The notes below the pieces were generated by a model. The model saw only the letters and a list, made by a program, of their open reading frames with translations. It did not search any database and was not told the origin of the DNA. From Marsupella aquatica (taxonomy: Eukaryota; Marchantiophyta): a stretch of 64,000 bases of DNA. The stretch covers positions 19,840,001-19,904,000 of the forward strand of contig OZ316896.1 of NCBI GenBank assembly GCA_973895155.1, read 5' to 3'. This document shows, in pieces, positions 22,787 through 34,631 of this stretch. Made by a program: the position numbers and the translations under genes. Positions within the stretch are counted from its first letter, which is position 1. Each line of letters begins with the position of its first letter.

Positions 22787-24843
22787 TCAACCGATGGGCG
22801 GGTTCTTCCACCCAAAGAGATACTCGGTCCTCTCGCCATACAATCTGCCAACTTTGTCGGCGAGCTCTTTCTCGGGAAGCAGAGCCAGCCACACCCCGGT
22901 GTCAGCTCCCTCGGCTGCAGTCTTCGATTGGAACCCTGGAGGCGCTTCAAATCCCCCGTCTTCAACTCCGCGCTTGAACATCTGGGTTTGGGTCGTGCCG
23001 GGACACATAGACGTAACGAAAATTTTGTGATCTTCGGGTTGCGACTTCAGAAGAGATTTCCCCAGCGCGATTGAGTAAACGTTCAGAAACATCTTGGATT
23101 CGCCGTACATGGGCAGTTTTCCAGGCCCGTCAGGTACCCATCCTTCCTGAGCGGATTTTCCCCCTCTCACGTCCTTTAAATATTTTTCTGCAAGCGAATC
23201 GGCAAGCTTCTCAGAGTAACTGTCTTCATCCCTGAACGTCTCCAACACTGGCCCCTTCAATCGCTGAGTACCCAAAGGAGAATCAATTTACGCGCAACGT
23301 GTTAAACGAGACTCAGGAAATCTCCAGTACAAAAATCAGCATATCGCCATAAAAGTTTCACCGCAAACCTCGAATGAAATCAAATCCAGCTTGCATCACA
23401 TCGAGTGGACAAGTTTGAGAGTTTCAGCTGAAAATTGATCACAGCAAATCACACGTTTAACTAGCAGCATCTGTCGATGGATTCCAGTCTAAGAAATTTG
23501 AAATTGCCGCAAGACATCCATCATCCTCCAAGGACTGATGCACGTGCATGCATTGGCGCGCATTGGATAAGGATGCATCCGATTTTGCGTTTTACAGTTC
23601 TCGGTGGTCATCATTGCATCATGAATCACCTACCTCGTATAATGCTGCTCGGGTAGAGAGATTCACGATGCGAGCTCCAGCAGGGGACGCTCGCAGCACT
23701 GGAAGTAAACCTTTCGTCACATTCTTCACACCGAAGTAATTGGTGTCTACCATCGCCTTGGCGTTTTCGTAGGTCAGCTTCAAGCCATCTACGCCGGGGG
23801 CCGGTCCAGAGTTAACTCCAGCGTTGTTTACCTGCCCAGCATCAACAGTAGCGTGTGGGTACATCGTCAGGACTACTAATCGTGTTGTCATGTCCACACA
23901 GTGCTCAGGTCCCTCAAGAAGTAACACGTACAAATCCCCGATTGACTCTTCTGCTTGGACTGTTTTAGGTGGTGTATTGAATGAGGACAGCACCAATGCA
24001 TGTGATAAATGAGAAACTGACGAATTGAATCCATGGATTTCGACTTATCGGAACCCAAAGAGGATGAAGGAGAGAACACACATGTAGAAATTGTGACGTA
24101 GAACAGACAATCAAATCTGACACTGGGGAAAACAGGTACTGAGTATAAGAATCCAGCACATATCAGACGACTGTCAAGCTTTTCTCTGTGTAAATACTGT
24201 CAATCCAACCGAATAAGTGGATTTGTTGACCAATTGTATATATGTGACAGATCAAGTGTATGTGACAGATGCTACCTAATAACCTTCAACTCTTCTGACG
24301 GATCACGAATTCCAGATTCAGAGATACCAAGTAAAGCACACTCACCAGGATGTCAAACCCCCCAAACTTTTCTTTCAACCATGTTGCCAACGTCTTCACC
24401 GATTCTGGGCTACCGATCTCCAACTCATGGAAATAGATATTTTTCAACCCAGTTGCCTTCAGCTCATCGACGGCAGCTTGGCCCTTGACTGGGTTCCGTG
24501 CTGTTAACACAACGGTTAAGCCCTTGGTTGCAAAGGCACGAACGAACTCGTACCCTATCCCCGTATTCGCCCCAGTCACCACAGCGACCGTCTGCTCCGA
24601 CCACCATCTGAACAGAGGAACACCAGACTTACAATTAGAAACTATATATTTCATTACGAACCGAGTTGTACGACAGAGTTCACTTCGGTTTTCAGTACAT
24701 TCTTGCTATCTTTTCAATGCATGCTCCAAGCGATTGAGCCAATCAATTGAACAAAGTCGAAGATCATGGAAAACATCTGATCCCATTTTATGCATTCCAA
24801 AATAATCAGTGTATGTCAAACCGTACTTTGTACTGTCCGCCAT
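22787..24843 (-). CDS. SDR copy C: short-chain dehydrogenase/reductase
   Basis: Complete four-exon gene: 24827-24843, 24346-24607, 23634-23831, 22787-23263, 954 nt coding for 317 residues. Exon lengths are identical to copy B. Motifs are canonical: TGANTGIG (cofactor), NNAG, VNLSTR (catalytic Ser region), YGESK (YxxxK) and the C-terminal WLALLP block. This is the best candidate in the array for a fully functional enzyme. It differs from A and B mainly in exon 4 (residues after the EKYLKDV stretch), so paralogues may have diverged in substrate. Confidence 0.9.
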
Positions 24844-26464
24844 TGCAGGTTAGTGACTGCAGTTTTGATGTGCTCCTTAAAATGGTGTCTTCGTTCTGTA
24901 GAGTGAGTTTCGCTGACGATAATGTGCAATGGGGAAGTAGTGCAAATAGAAAGTAACTCTCGAACACTCACGAATTCCCACAACTCTGTGCTTCTGAGCT
25001 CTCTCTCCTCCGCTCAAGCTATCAGAAATGATACATATCAAGAGCACAACCCAGGGGGCTCTTTTTAAAGTGATTGCTCGAGCAGAGGCAGGCAGGAGCG
25101 AGCAAAGCTTCCTTCTCGTCCCGCATCCATACCCTTCATCAAGATTGAGCTTTTTATCGAATGTTTTCGGCTGGAGGAAACCGGGGACGAAACTGGATGC
25201 CGAATAGATTGTAGAATAAATTGGTATCGGACCTACATTCCACCAATCCCTGCCGGTGATCTCCGTAGAGGGGTGGCTGCAAGTCCGCCCTGCATCAGTG
25301 GCATGTTCCTACGAAGTTTCCTGGGCATCTCTTTGTCCCTGTGTCAGCGGCCGGACCAAAGGAAGGTGGAGGGTAAGGTATTTTATTATTACTTCGCAAA
25401 CAGAAGCTACAATTGGGGTGGGGTCTAGGATTTTTAAGTGAACCAGGTTTTTAAAGTGAACCTGGTTTCAGGTTTCTAAAGTGAATACTTTAGACCGCAA
25501 CTCTAGGGCCCCACCAAATTTATGAGGATCACTCTAGTGACCCACCAAATTTATCACGCCACCAAATTTATGAGGATCAAAAGTATGTGATCATGGTAAG
25601 TCATGATGCTTTATTTTGCCATCACCTCCATTGTCATACAAAGTATTATTCACTAGGCCTAACTGTAGGGCCCCACCAAATTTAGGCATAACTCTAGGGT
25701 CCCACCAAATTTAGGCATAACTCTAGGGCCCTACCAAATTTATGTGGATGGACAGGATGGCATAACTCTAGGGCCCCACCAAATTTATGTGGATGGACAG
25801 GATGAGATCTATTGTATGTCACGATGACGATGCATGCTTATTTCTGTCATTTGGGCATTTGTGCTTGTGTGATGTACCCCAATGGGCACACTGCACAAGG
25901 GGGTTGCCATTAAAAGAATGGGCATTTTGCTTGTGCCACAGCCATGAAGAGGCCGGTGAGCCCTAGGGGTTGAGGGTTTATATTCATGGCCCCTGAGTGG
26001 CGATTGGTTGACAAGAGTAACCCTCCCCTGTTTCTTTAGTCTCTCTGTACAAGCTGCAATTATTGAAGATCATGTACATCATATTTAGCTTACTTTCCAA
26101 CGTCGAATCCAATGCTGGTTTACCCTATCCACTCCTGAAGGTTTGTGACGGGGAGTGAGAGTCCACATCCCAAATTTTGAAGAACTCAAAGTCCATGAAA
26201 ATAGTCCACATTTGATAATGATCATTTCGTTTTCGAGCGAATCCGCTTAATGATCATCTGATTTCTAAGAAGCTACATAATCAATCACTTTCTCTCTTCA
26301 AATCACATGAATGAATGAAATATCGTCAGAGCTCTGCATGGAGAAACTGAATCTACCTGCCTGGACAATGAAATTAAAGAAAGATGGTCGGCTAAAAAAC
26401 GAGCTCACTCCCTACTTATGTCCTACAAGCAATACAGATGCACAACCACGAGACTATAGATTAT
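24844..26464. other. Gene-less stretch between SDR copy C and the phosphatase gene
   Basis: The first 550 bp is the SDR-type 5' flank. A tandem repeat follows (listed separately), then unassigned sequence up to the 3' end of the lipid phosphate phosphatase gene. No supported gene. Confidence 0.55.
25499..25805. repeat. Degenerate repeat with CTCTAGGGCCCCACCAAATT core
   Basis: The core CTCTAGGGCCCCACCAAATT with small variants recurs about seven times, spaced mainly 28-60 bp. The last two copies carry an added ATGTGGATGGACAGGATG segment. Confidence 0.75.
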
Positions 26465-29400
26465 TTACTGCCTCAAATCGCGCACTCCTGATTCTAAATC
26501 TAGCGCTGGTCCATTCTTCAAGGCAGGGTCATCTTCGCCAAGTGCTTGACGAGTCGGTCCAGTTGGCACACTTGAATGAGCCTCAGTGCCCGGTATGTAT
26601 TTGTATGCAAAACCAGCTGTTACCCACCAAAGGATGTAAGTTAGATCGTTTCCAGACAAGACCCTGCCGGTCATTTCTTTTGCTTACAAGCCACACTTTG
26701 CTGCAACAGCCTATAAAATGACAAAAATTTCCTACTCAGAATATTGCCATTGCCTGTCTGCCTTCAGTGTTGGCAAAATATAAATCTCTAGAGCCACACA
26801 TTGAGCAGGTAACTCACCGTTGTCTGCGTAAAGGCTGGGATAATGTGTTCTGTAAGTGAAGTAAGCCACAGTGAGCCCTGCAAAATCAAGGATCGTGACT
26901 TTATTCAACAGTTGATACGATACATAACGCTGAGATTGTCACTAATTTCTATTTTTCGGCGGGATCATCGATGTTTCCGTTGTCCACACCAATCACAAGG
27001 AAAGTGACTTCTTTTGATGAATTTAGTGTATGGTTTTCCAGGAGCTCTGATTTTCGAGCCGCAAGTGCAAAGCGCAGAGCGAACGTTTTTAACGAAGTTC
27101 ATTCACATTCGTTCAAATTAGGGAAAGATTTGAAGACCAACCTAGAAATGCACCAAAGATACAATCCCACCATCGGTGCTGATAATTATCCACTCGAGAG
27201 ACAGCAACTAGAGTGGCACATAATAAAGGAATAAACACAATCACCACTCTAGAGGTCCAGCCTCTCTTGTCGAAGACTCCAAGTTTTCCCATTAAGTACA
27301 AGGATAAATAACCAAGCCCGGCGAAGGACCCTGCATACCATCGCCATATTCAAGGATAAAATTTTCCGCAGGCAAGCCAAAGTCGTGATAACATTTTATA
27401 GTCCACGATCATAGGCCTTCATCCGGTGCTTCACGAAATCTTTGAAAATCCAAATCCCTATATAGATACCGATTAGCATTTGTTCCGAACGATCGACACT
27501 GGACAACATATCAGAAATATGGATTGAAACCACCAGTCACCATGATGCTTACAAACTCACGAAAGTAGAACGCTACTGATGAGGATTAACAAACCACAAA
27601 GGCAAGGCGTTGAAGAGATTGAAAGAAATAAGTATGCGTACATGATGCATGGCCACTTGGGAAACTTTTATATCCGTCTTTAATGTCAGAGGCGGAACCG
27701 TGACAAATTACTCGTTGGGTGAAAGGCTCATATTTCTGCAAGAAGGCAAGTCTTAGAAGGTGATCAACCAACACTAGTGAAGAGTTTTTCACTTGCTAAT
27801 AAACTGTGGTCTTCTGTACTCTAACCCACCATCCTTGTCTAGAAAACAAACGAAAAGCCGATGCCCGCAAGCATTTATAGGTAGCAATTTTCTAGTTCCT
27901 GAGCGTAAAACGGATATCTTACATACAAAATGCAAGAAAATTCTTGAAACAGCGCATCCCGGGATCGATGAGTATATGTACCTCTAGGCGGTCCGGAAAG
28001 CACCTCAAGAAGAAATCTGGCCGGGGCATTCCCACGGTGTTCTTTATGGAATCAGTTAAGAGAGCTGTGAGTGCGATAGCGGTTGCCAGACCTGCACGCA
28101 AAAACGTCATACACCGTCAATTCCTCCTTGAAAAAGGTCTTGTTAAGTACGAAAAAAAAGCAAGCAGATCATCTTGTGGAAAGAAGACTTCACCGAAAAA
28201 GAAAACTTACCAAGAAATGCACTATGAAAATCTCTTACGCTTCTCCTTCTAATGAAGAAGACCAAAAACCCCAAAAGAGGAGCAAGCACCGAAATTAGCT
28301 GCTCACATGAATTACGAAAACAAAGGTCATTCTCCCTCTCAGCTCACTGGTGTAAACATGACTGAAGCTTCCTTCTCGACCTGAAATTTTGTAACTTTTT
28401 AGACACAATTCCAGAGAAAACGATTGGATTATGATCCATACAGAATCATAAAGGTAATTGCCTTGATCACTCTGTCCCAAAATTATTCAGGAAGGAGACC
28501 GAATCGAAGCTAGTCCAACTCACCAACACAGTCCAGGTGGGAACGGTCGTCTTTTCCCTGGGGTACTTGTAGTCGTTGATATTAAATTGTCCCACGAAAC
28601 GATGGAAAGGTGGGATCACAACGTAGACAATTATCTCCACAATAGCAACAACAACAACCATTATCCAATCCCGCAAGTGGTGCTTGAGTAATTTTGCGAA
28701 GCTGATGTCATTCTGGCTTTCTGCAGTAGAGGTCCCAGGATTCCCAGGTCTATTTCTCAATGGAGTGTTGTGGCCATCCTCATTCGCCACTGAACGACAC
28801 AGACATAAGATATCATCACACAAATCATATAAGCATCTAACACAAACATTTCATGGCACAAATTTTGTTCACTGCCGAACTTACAATGTCAAAGTTCTAA
28901 ATTTGACTCCCGTACCGAAATGATCAATTTGTCGCTCCCGAGGAAAAACCCCGACTCAAAAGGCGATATTGTTACTCGTAACTTTCTTTCGACGTTATTC
29001 TGGCTACGAAACAGAGCGAAGGAGTCACTTTGCATTCTTCCCCTCCTACACGGGGAAGAAAAACCAAGACAACGCCCGACTCGAGTATCGTGCCCGTCAA
29101 GAAATTTTGAAAATTTCACATTACCGAACACACTCCCCTGACCGCCCCTGAGCTTCTGCTATATAGCAAGCTTTGATTCCATCCCCCTAATCTGTTTGCC
29201 GTCGCTCAGTGGTAACAATCCTTGCTGTTTCTCGAGTTTATGGACAAGAAATTCGATAGCGACTCTTTGCTTGAACTTTCAAAATACGACTCTGTCTATT
29301 GACAACTGCGAATGCTCGCCGACGGGCTTCCCGGCACTCGGACCCTCTCCACTTCATTCCATGTTTCGCACCTACTTTTCCCTGATTCCAAATATCTATC

Positions 29401-30084
29401 AAGCTCAAATTCAAGACAGTGAAGATGAACTCCTCTCACTCCAACTCTCTGTAAAGCTTTCTTAGGTGATGATCCGAATGCCCATTTCGGTTCCCTGGAC
29501 TTTCAAGCAGTTCAAGCATTCATGAAATCTCTCTGACCAGGGTGGTGATCCTTTGTGTCCCATTTGTGCTGTGGGTGAATCCAGAGATTCGGATCCCGAC
29601 CTTTTGCAGAAGTAATAAGGAGCTACTTAGGAAAATTGAAATACAGAAATTGAAGCATGTGATGGAAGGTCAAATACCCAAAGGGTCCTGGTACCACAAG
29701 AGGCTTGACCTTAAGGTCGTTGCTTCATTCATATTCTGTCCGCGTAAGCGCCTTCGTTAAATCATTCACCGTCTTGTTGGACATCTACAGATTAACACTC
29801 ACTGTCTCATCTCATCTGGAATAGAAAGGTCAAAGAATTGCAGAACTTTTCAAATCCACCACAGTGAGCTTTTCCTTCAATCATTGGCCATCTACAGTAC
29901 CACTCTACTCGCACAGTCTCATGTACCTTGTGATCGAAATGCCAGAGAGAGAATTGAGCTCTATCGACTGAAAACAAAGACGACCGCCGGATTGGGGAGG
30001 AAAGAACTGAGGCCTACCTGGCGGAGTGCCAATTTCGTTGTCTCCTCTCTCCATGGACGAAGTCGAATGATCCACCCCACGCAT
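26465..30084 (-). CDS. Lipid phosphate phosphatase (PAP2 family)
   Basis: Integral membrane enzyme that dephosphorylates phosphatidic acid and related lipid phosphates. Eight exons: 30018-30084, 28524-28789, 28211-28298, 27982-28091, 27642-27735, 27142-27330, 26818-26877 and 26465-26616 (stop TAA). Every junction is GT..AG and in phase. From the ATG at 30054 the coding length is 996 nt (331 residues); an in-frame ATG at 30084 would give 341. All three catalytic motifs are complete: K-x6-RP in [13 protein letters not shown] in FPSGHAS, and SR-x5-H-x3-D in [12 protein letters not shown]. Hydrophobic segments ([31 protein letters not shown]) fit the six-helix topology of plant LPPs. Exon 1 is separated from exon 2 by a 1.2-kb intron and is the least certain part. 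Confidence 0.9.
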
Positions 30085-30652
30085 GAACGTTCCAAGATTC
30101 CGCCTAAAAAATTGACATTCATCAGAGGTCCTCACAAAGCAAAATGTAATGCAGTCATGCAATCAGTCACCTTCCAGTCCGTCAATCCGGACTCCGTCGC
30201 TGCACCACCAACCAACCCCAAACCTTCAACTGCGTTCCAATTCCTCCTCATAACTAGTCAATACTGTGGTACGGAGCTAGTGACAGCAGCAGCGGTGCAC
30301 TCACAACTCCTCCTCGGCAGCTCAGCTCAAGTCAGCTCAGCTCAGTTCATGCACAATCAATCCGCTCAGGTACACTGCCTTCCTTCGTTCCCTCCGCTTG
30401 CATGCCAAGCCAAACCAAACTCCCACCTCGCCTGCATCGATCCCGAGTTTCCGACCCAGCAATCTCGTGCTAGGCGAGGAGACCCGAGACGGAGACCCAA
30501 GACGAGAGCCAGGCATTGCTTTCATGAACCCACAACAGAAAAGTCGAGATCGAGGATTCCAGTGGGAGGGCTCGTCTGCTACCTGCCAGTTGCCTGCTAC
30601 GTGTGCATGAGTGACAAGCACAACTGCCTTCTATCACAGGTGCAGTTCATCA
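30085..30652. promoter_or_regulatory. 5' flank of the lipid phosphate phosphatase gene
   Basis: Region upstream of the inferred first exon. It contains short CAGCTCAGCTCAAGTCAGCTCAG-type direct repeats near 30318-30345. An overlapping plus-strand open frame (29884-30708) has no recognisable domain and is not taken as a gene. Confidence 0.35.
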
Positions 30653-31162
30653 TTAGGGGGTCTCACATAGTGAGTCTCAAAGCCAACAATTTGATGTACC
30701 TTAACTAGTAAGAGAGTTATGGGTAAGAGCCCTATGCCTATGGGTTGCACAGTGCAAGGAGGGCTGGTCCATTAGGAGTCGGGCAGGGGCATTTACGGGG
30801 TAGCGTCGGGAAGCACATTTGCATCACGGGTGCCTATTTCCTCCATCGTTGGTCAGGGAAAACAGCCAAACAAATCCAATGGATCTTTCCCGCCCAAGAG
30901 CTGTTTTGTGTTGGGACAAGGACGGAAAATAAAGGGGATCCCTTACTATAGTTGTAGATGAACACAAAAAGTTATGGACTACAAAATTCATAGTCCATAA
31001 CTTTTTGCCATAAGGATTGGTCAATCATATGCCATAACCATTAAGCACTGCAAAGGCTGGTGAAAGAAAAAACAAAACAAACTTTTACTCAGTCTTGTGA
31101 AAAAGTTATGACCTATTCTTTTTGACCATCATCCGTAATTTCCAAGCTTTGAGACGCCTTAA
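30653..31162 (-). mobile_element. MITE-like inverted-repeat element, copy 2
   Basis: Ends TTAGGGGGTCTCA (left) and, on the opposite strand, TTAAGGCGTCTCAAAGC (right). A perfect hairpin with 17-bp arms (30965-30981 with 30991-31007, 9-nt loop) matches copy 1 at 18386-18428 in inverted orientation, and flanking sequence matches on both sides of it. A stretch at about 30720-30955 has no counterpart in copy 1. Confidence 0.65.
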
Positions 31163-32010
31163 TACTGTATCCATTTTGCTATTCCACTGGATAGGGTCAT
31201 TATTTACCTACAATGTGGGCGTGCAAGTGAGTTTCACTGATGCACAGAGCTTTTGAGGTTCAGGCCGTGGTGGGGGGCAGTGACAAGCAGGAAACAGCAA
31301 TGTCCCGCAACACAAGTGTGTGGGCTAGACTCAGTGAGTGCCGCATGTTTTCAGCCCTGTCACTCCAAACCTAAACCCAGACTGCAGTGAGACTGACTGC
31401 AGGCTTTCTTTGAGACCCCTATTCTCTTGGGCTTGGATATATAAAGTCTTCTTGAGGTAGACTCCTCCCCAAGCTGATCCCCAACACATGCATCCTTACT
31501 TCCCGGTCCACAATGCCAGAATGGGACACTCAGGGACCATATGTTGCCATCTTGCCTGCACCATCAACCCTCCAACTCCAGAGGGTCGGATAGTTATTAA
31601 TTAGCTTCTCTCATGCTTGACCCAAAAGTAACTTTCAATTGCTATTATACAATTCTATATCAATTTTAGATTCACTAAGTAACTCCGCATGTTACTTAAA
31701 TAGGTCAGAAAACTCCGGCATTGTTTTTGTGCTCTGTCCAATGCCGCCGGTGACTGGCCGCAACCTAAGTCAGTGTCTCCTCAGGGAGTGTCAACTCAGG
31801 TGCCGACAATATTGGATTCAAACAAGGCTTCTAACAAGGCTTGTGTAGTTGTTCGTGTACACATTGCTTTCTTGGTGACATATTATGCCTAGGTACATGG
31901 CCATCAATTCCACTCTCCATGTCCTTAGGATGACCACCAAGTGTTTGCATCCACCTTGTGTTTGTTGCCTTGTGATTTGGGTACCCCTTGCCAAGGTAGG
32001 GGCTCCTCGG
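31163..32010. other. Unassigned noncoding stretch
   Basis: No gene, RNA or repeat recognised. Confidence 0.5.
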
Positions 32011-32612
32011 GGGTCTCACTACATGGGGACCTCCCCATCACCTGCGACGTTTTTAGGCCTTGGACCCCCTAAAATGTAAGAAAAAAATATTATTTTTTAA
32101 CCCCTATAAAGTTAGAATATTCTTGGAATATTCCAAAAATTGGATTAAAAAGACCCTAATGTTCTTATAAGTCTCAAAATTGAATTTAAAAGACCCTATT
32201 GTTCTTCTACAAAAATTCTTAAGTCTTCCCTTACAACCAATAAAATGACCTTATCCTTCGTCGCACGTGATATGCCATTTTTGTGGAAGTGAAACCCCCG
32301 AGAGGGGCTTGGGGGTCTCACTATAATTATGGGGACCTCCCCGTCACCTGCAATGTTTTTAGGCCTCGGACCCCTAAAATGTAAGAAAAAAAATTGTTTT
32401 TCAACCCCTATAAAATTGGAATATTCTTGGAATATTCCAAAAGTTGAATAAAAAGACCCTAATGTTCTTATAAGTCTCACAATTGAATTTAAAAGACCCT
32501 ATTGTTCTTCAGCTGCAAAAAATTTTAAGTCTTCCCTAGAACCAATAAAAATGACCTTATCCTTTGTCGCATGTGATTTGCCATTTTTGTGGAAGTGAAA
32601 CCCCCAAGGTTA
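32011..32612. repeat. Two tandem copies of a 302-bp repeat
   Basis: Copies start with GGGTCTCACT at 32011 and 32313. Each contains CCTAAAATGTAAG, an AT-rich part with the palindrome GAATATTCTTGGAATATTC, ACCAATAAAATGACCTTATC-like sequence and TTTTTGTGGAAGTGAAACCCC. A strongly diverged single copy lies at about 56405-56650, so this is a dispersed family. Confidence 0.85.
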
Positions 32613-34012
32613 GGGGGGTATTTGTACATTTGCATTCTTGTAGCGCAAAGGTGTTCTTAAAATAAAGTTGTTTGCGAGTGGCACCTTTTGCTTTACCTAT
32701 GACTAAGGTAGGGTTTTCACTCTTAGTAGTTAGTTTTTGTTGACTCGTTGTCGAGGCAGTCAGAACACTTCAAGCATAGCTTGATGTTCTAAACATGGAG
32801 TTAGACAGTGATTTCTCAAATGCTTTTGGTTGATGTTCGCATCCTGCAGGTTTTCATTTTACTCGTGATCAGAACATTGCCAATCTGTGACAAGGCCCCA
32901 AACCCGGTATTAACTTATTGATGACTTATAATTTTGTATATAAGTAGAAAGACAAGTAGGTGTCAGTAGCAAAAATGGATGTTTAAATTTTTGTTAGTTC
33001 TAATTAATTGATGTAACAACCGGAGTCCGGAAGTGGTGGACCTAGCCACCCAGCGCCCTCACCAATCCCAGCACCCACGCCTAAGTGCCCCTAGTGCTTG
33101 AACACCGCCTCAGAATACCTTGAGCAAGCAACCTGGTGCCCCTTGCACCACTGACGGCCCCTCCCGTACAAAGCCGCACTTGCTCTCCAACACGATCACT
33201 ACTCAACGGTCCTCTCTGTCTGCACAAGCAACCATTCGTCTCGGTAAGTAACCCCTCAGGATCTAGATCTCCCAAGTCTAGCATCCTAACTCAAACTCAA
33301 TAGACATTGGTAAGTAGGTCAGCGATAGGTCCTCCAAATGGGAACCGACACCCATTGTTCGTCTAGAACAACTCCTTCCTTGGGTGCAGCCCGGGTTCCT
33401 CCTCATACCTATCCATCACCAGTTGATCACCCTACCCTTAGGACATGCTCATGGCCCAAATAGCGTAGCTTGTCCTAAAGCTTGTCCCAACACGCGGGGA
33501 CCAGAATGGCCCCGACTCTAGCGACCAACTCCCAATTCTCGCCCCACTGATGGTCTAGGGGCCAAGTGCCTTGGAACTCATCCTCCATGCCTACTTGGCC
33601 TTGCCTCCCCAACGCATGCTCCCTTGAGAGACTAAACGCGGCTTGGTTGCTGTTTTGGCAGGATTTGGCAAGCGGGCGAGATAGCCCCCGTAAACCCCAA
33701 GAACCTATGGCACCCCCAGACTCAGCTGATCTCAGGAGGACGTATCCCTCCTTGAGAGCTTTCCAACGCATCCAAGAAGTCCTCCACGGACTTCCCGTTG
33801 GGAACTTATCGTCATTTCCATTTGGTGTTTTCCCTCAGTGTCGCGACCGCCGCGGCCCACGACTTCAGCTCCCCCTTAGCCCCTAGGGAGACACCACTCC
33901 CCTCATATATGCGTTTGGAGACCTGCCACCCCCCTGACCAACTTTGGCCCCCACCTGGACCCAACCCGCATGTCTAGGCGTGCCACCAACTGGCAATGCC
34001 CATAACTTTCTA
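32613..34012. other. Unassigned stretch left of the large transposon
   Basis: No gene recognised. From about 33005 the composition becomes C-rich and resembles in style, though not in alignable sequence, the stretch right of the transposon (47090-47500). Confidence 0.45.
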
Positions 34013-34043
34013 CTTAGATCAGCCTATTCATTAAAAGTGTATT
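34013..34043 (+). repeat. Left terminal inverted repeat of the large transposon
   Basis: 31 bp beginning CTTAGATCAG and continuing with CCTATTCATTAAAAGTGTAT. Matches the reverse complement of 47047-47077 at 28 of 31 positions. Confidence 0.85.
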
Positions 34044-34055
34044 ATTATTTGATTT

Positions 34056-34385
34056 ATGTACATTTGGGCAGTGAAAAGTGTACTTTTGGGCTTGGAAAAG
34101 TGTACATTTGGCCAATGAAAAGTGTACTTTGGGGATAGAAAAGTTTACAATTGGCCTAAAGAGTGTACATTTGGGCAATGAAAAGTGTAAATTTGAACAT
34201 CAAAATAGATACATTTGGCTTTAAAAGTGTACATTTGAGTACATTTGGCCTAGAAAGTGTACATTTGAGTGCAAAATGCATACATTTGGCTTAACAAGTG
34301 TACATTTAAGTGCATTTGGTCTAGAAAGTGTAACTTTTAGTGCAATAAAGTGTACATTTGGCCTAAAAAGTGTACATTTGCCTAC
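34056..34385. repeat. Left subterminal repeats, AAGTGTACATTT type
   Basis: About nine copies of AAGTGTACATTT or close variants (e.g. near 34098, 34161, 34227, 34256, 34301, 34350, 34370) within 330 bp, often preceded by TTGGCCT. TGTACA at the centre is palindromic. Clusters like this commonly bind the transposase of plant DNA transposons. Confidence 0.8.
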
Positions 34386-34631
34386 CAACTCTTATTATAA
34401 TCATTTAAAAGAAAGGAATGAATAGAAAAACATTTTTAATTATGTAGAAAAAGCAAACATTCATATTTATAATGATCAAAAGTTTAGAAAATGAGGAGAT
34501 AGTATCACATTAAAACTATTAGAATAGTAAATAACTAGTACATAAATTACTATGTTTGAATGAGTGACTATCTTAGTTACATAAAAACTAGTAACTATCT
34601 ATTTAATTATTATAGCTTCTAACAACTAAGT
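34386..34631. other. AT-rich stretch between subterminal repeats and the transposase-like gene
   Basis: AT-rich, no gene. Probably 3' untranslated sequence of the minus-strand gene. Confidence 0.4.

Noticed and set aside
27919-28110. Alternative phosphatase exon reading through from 28091 to 28132 with a frameshift
   Set aside because: A proper exon at 28211-28298 with GT..AG borders restores the frame and supplies the expected [14 protein letters not shown] segment.
29884-30708. Plus-strand open frame of 274 codons
   Set aside because: No recognisable domain. It overlaps the first exon of the lipid phosphate phosphatase gene on the other strand and runs into a MITE-like element.
32100-32440. 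GAATATTCTTGGAATATTC as a heat-shock element
   Set aside because: The spacing between the GAA/TTC blocks is 3 instead of 2, and it lies in a dispersed repeat, not before a gene.
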